A stretch of 64,000 bases of DNA from Streptomyces sp. DSM 15324 (lineage in GTDB: Bacteria; Actinomycetota; Actinomycetes; Streptomycetales; Streptomycetaceae). Location: contig NZ_KQ949025.1 of NCBI RefSeq assembly GCF_001514285.1, positions 792,227 to 856,226 of the forward strand. Direction: 5' to 3'. A program made the position numbers and the translations under genes. The notes under the pieces were generated by a model. That model had not been told where the DNA came from and did not search any database. It saw only the letters and a program-made list of their open reading frames with translations. This document shows, piece after piece, positions 63,563-64,000 of the stretch (position 1 is the first letter of the stretch; each line of letters begins with the position of its first letter).

Positions 63563-63960
63563 GGGCCGGCGAACTCGCACCACACCGCCTTGCCGAGCCC
63601 GCGTTCCCGAACCCCCCAATCGTCACTCAGCGCAGCCACCAGCAGCAGCCCCCGCCCGCCCTCACCCTCCGGCTCGACGACCCGGGGCACCCCCGGCCCG
63701 CTGTCGTGCACCTCGACGCGCAACGCCCGGCCGTCGTACCGCAGGAACAGCAGGAACTGACGGCCGGGCGGTACGCCGTGCAGCAGCGCGTTCGTCACCA
63801 GCTCGCTGACACACAGCAGCACGTCGTCGGCCCGCTCGGCCCCGGCGAGCCCCCACCCGGCGAGGGTCTCCGACGCGAACCGTCGCGCGGCGGGGACGGA
63901 ACGCCGCTCACGGCGGAAGAACCTTTCGCACAGGGGCGGGAGTTGAATCGTCTCGTTCAC
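63559..63960 (-). CDS. RsbW-like HATPase anti-sigma/serine kinase
   Basis: A 133-residue HATPase. The N-box VLLCVSELVTNALLHGVPPG near residue 48, G1 box VEVHDSGPGVPRVVEPEGEG and GGRGLLLVAALSDDWGVRER are typical of Streptomyces RsbW-type proteins. It may phosphorylate an anti-sigma antagonist or bind a sigma factor. The GTG start at 63960 is followed upstream by a 17-bp palindrome. Confidence 0.88.
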   Translation of the reverse strand: MNETIQLPPLCERFFRRERRSVPAARRFASETLAGWGLAGAERADDVLLCVSELVTNALLHGVPPGRQFLLFLRYDGRALRVEVHDSGPGVPRVVEPEGEGGRGLLLVAALSDDWGVRERGLGKAVWCEFAGP

Positions 63961-63968
63961 GGGACAAG

Positions 63969-63985
63969 AGTCACGGAACGTGACT
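63969..63985. promoter_or_regulatory. palindrome AGTCACGGAACGTGACT upstream of the RsbW-like gene
   Basis: AGTCACG and CGTGACT are inverse complements around GAA. The box lies 8 bp upstream of the start codon of the RsbW-like gene and is close to XRE-type operator patterns in Streptomyces. Confidence 0.5.
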
Positions 63986-64000
63986 ACCGTTGATCAGTGA

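Overview
The window is high-GC actinobacterial chromosome, almost certainly Streptomyces. The evidence is G/C-saturated third codon positions, many GTG starts, a divergent XRE/DUF397 regulator pair, SAV2177-type methyltransferases, RsbW-like and SpoIIE-type signalling proteins, the futalosine menaquinone route, and a single TTA (bldA-type) leucine codon near the start of one secreted protein. Most genes are ordinary chromosomal genes. No CRISPR array, rRNA or tRNA was seen.

Left edge (1-5.3 kb) is a zone of decayed accessory DNA. It holds a partial secreted protein, an integrase relic fused onto a 5'-truncated HTH/TPR regulator, and the C-terminal tip of a polymorphic toxin (Hint junction followed by a toxin domain, broken by one TAG) with an intact probable immunity gene. 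After these come a VapBC-type pair and a frameshifted FG-GAP repeat protein. GC is visibly lower around 2.4-3.6 kb.

5.3-12.8 kb is a fatty-acid module: fadD-type acyl-CoA ligase, a fadA2/fadI-type thiolase, and the divergent fabG4-htdX pair, sharing an intergenic region with a perfect 16-bp palindrome. A LiaF-like protein, a TetR regulator and a DUF4229 protein follow. 12.8-19 kb holds a GNAT, a UdgX-type uracil-DNA glycosylase and the late futalosine genes (UbiD-like, UbiA-like, UbiX-like, an AsnC regulator, mqnE). 19-26.3 kb holds an NCS1 nucleobase permease, the XRE/DUF397 pair, a TTA-containing secreted repeat protein, and a cytosine deaminase overlapping a 2OG-Fe oxygenase opposite a PucR regulator.

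26.8-34.6 kb is the cytochrome c biogenesis set (ccsB, resB, ccdA, resA), a Tat lipoprotein deacetylase-like protein, a histidine phosphatase and hemL. A 56-bp palindrome and a 13-bp tandem repeat lie at the phosphatase 3' end. 35-43.9 kb carries an integrase relic, a Uma2 nuclease, gdhA, a SAV2177-type methyltransferase, argG with a probable ARG box, a PAS-GAF-PP2C-HATPase protein and an ECF sigma factor. 44-49 kb holds a Met/His-rich membrane protein, an OmpR-type two-component system and an LLM flavin oxygenase with its FMN reductase. A G-rich, tandem-repeated gap follows.

49.3-64 kb holds a TIGR03943 protein, a permease and a MarR regulator, small membrane and secreted proteins, an SDR, tandem duplicated small lipoproteins, a tyrosine-phosphatase relic, rtcB, two DUF3558-like lipoproteins, a DUF2637 protein, a class I lysyl-tRNA synthetase facing argS, a VOC protein and an RsbW-like kinase. 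Many neighbours overlap by 4 nt (ATGA/GTGA), so translational coupling is common.
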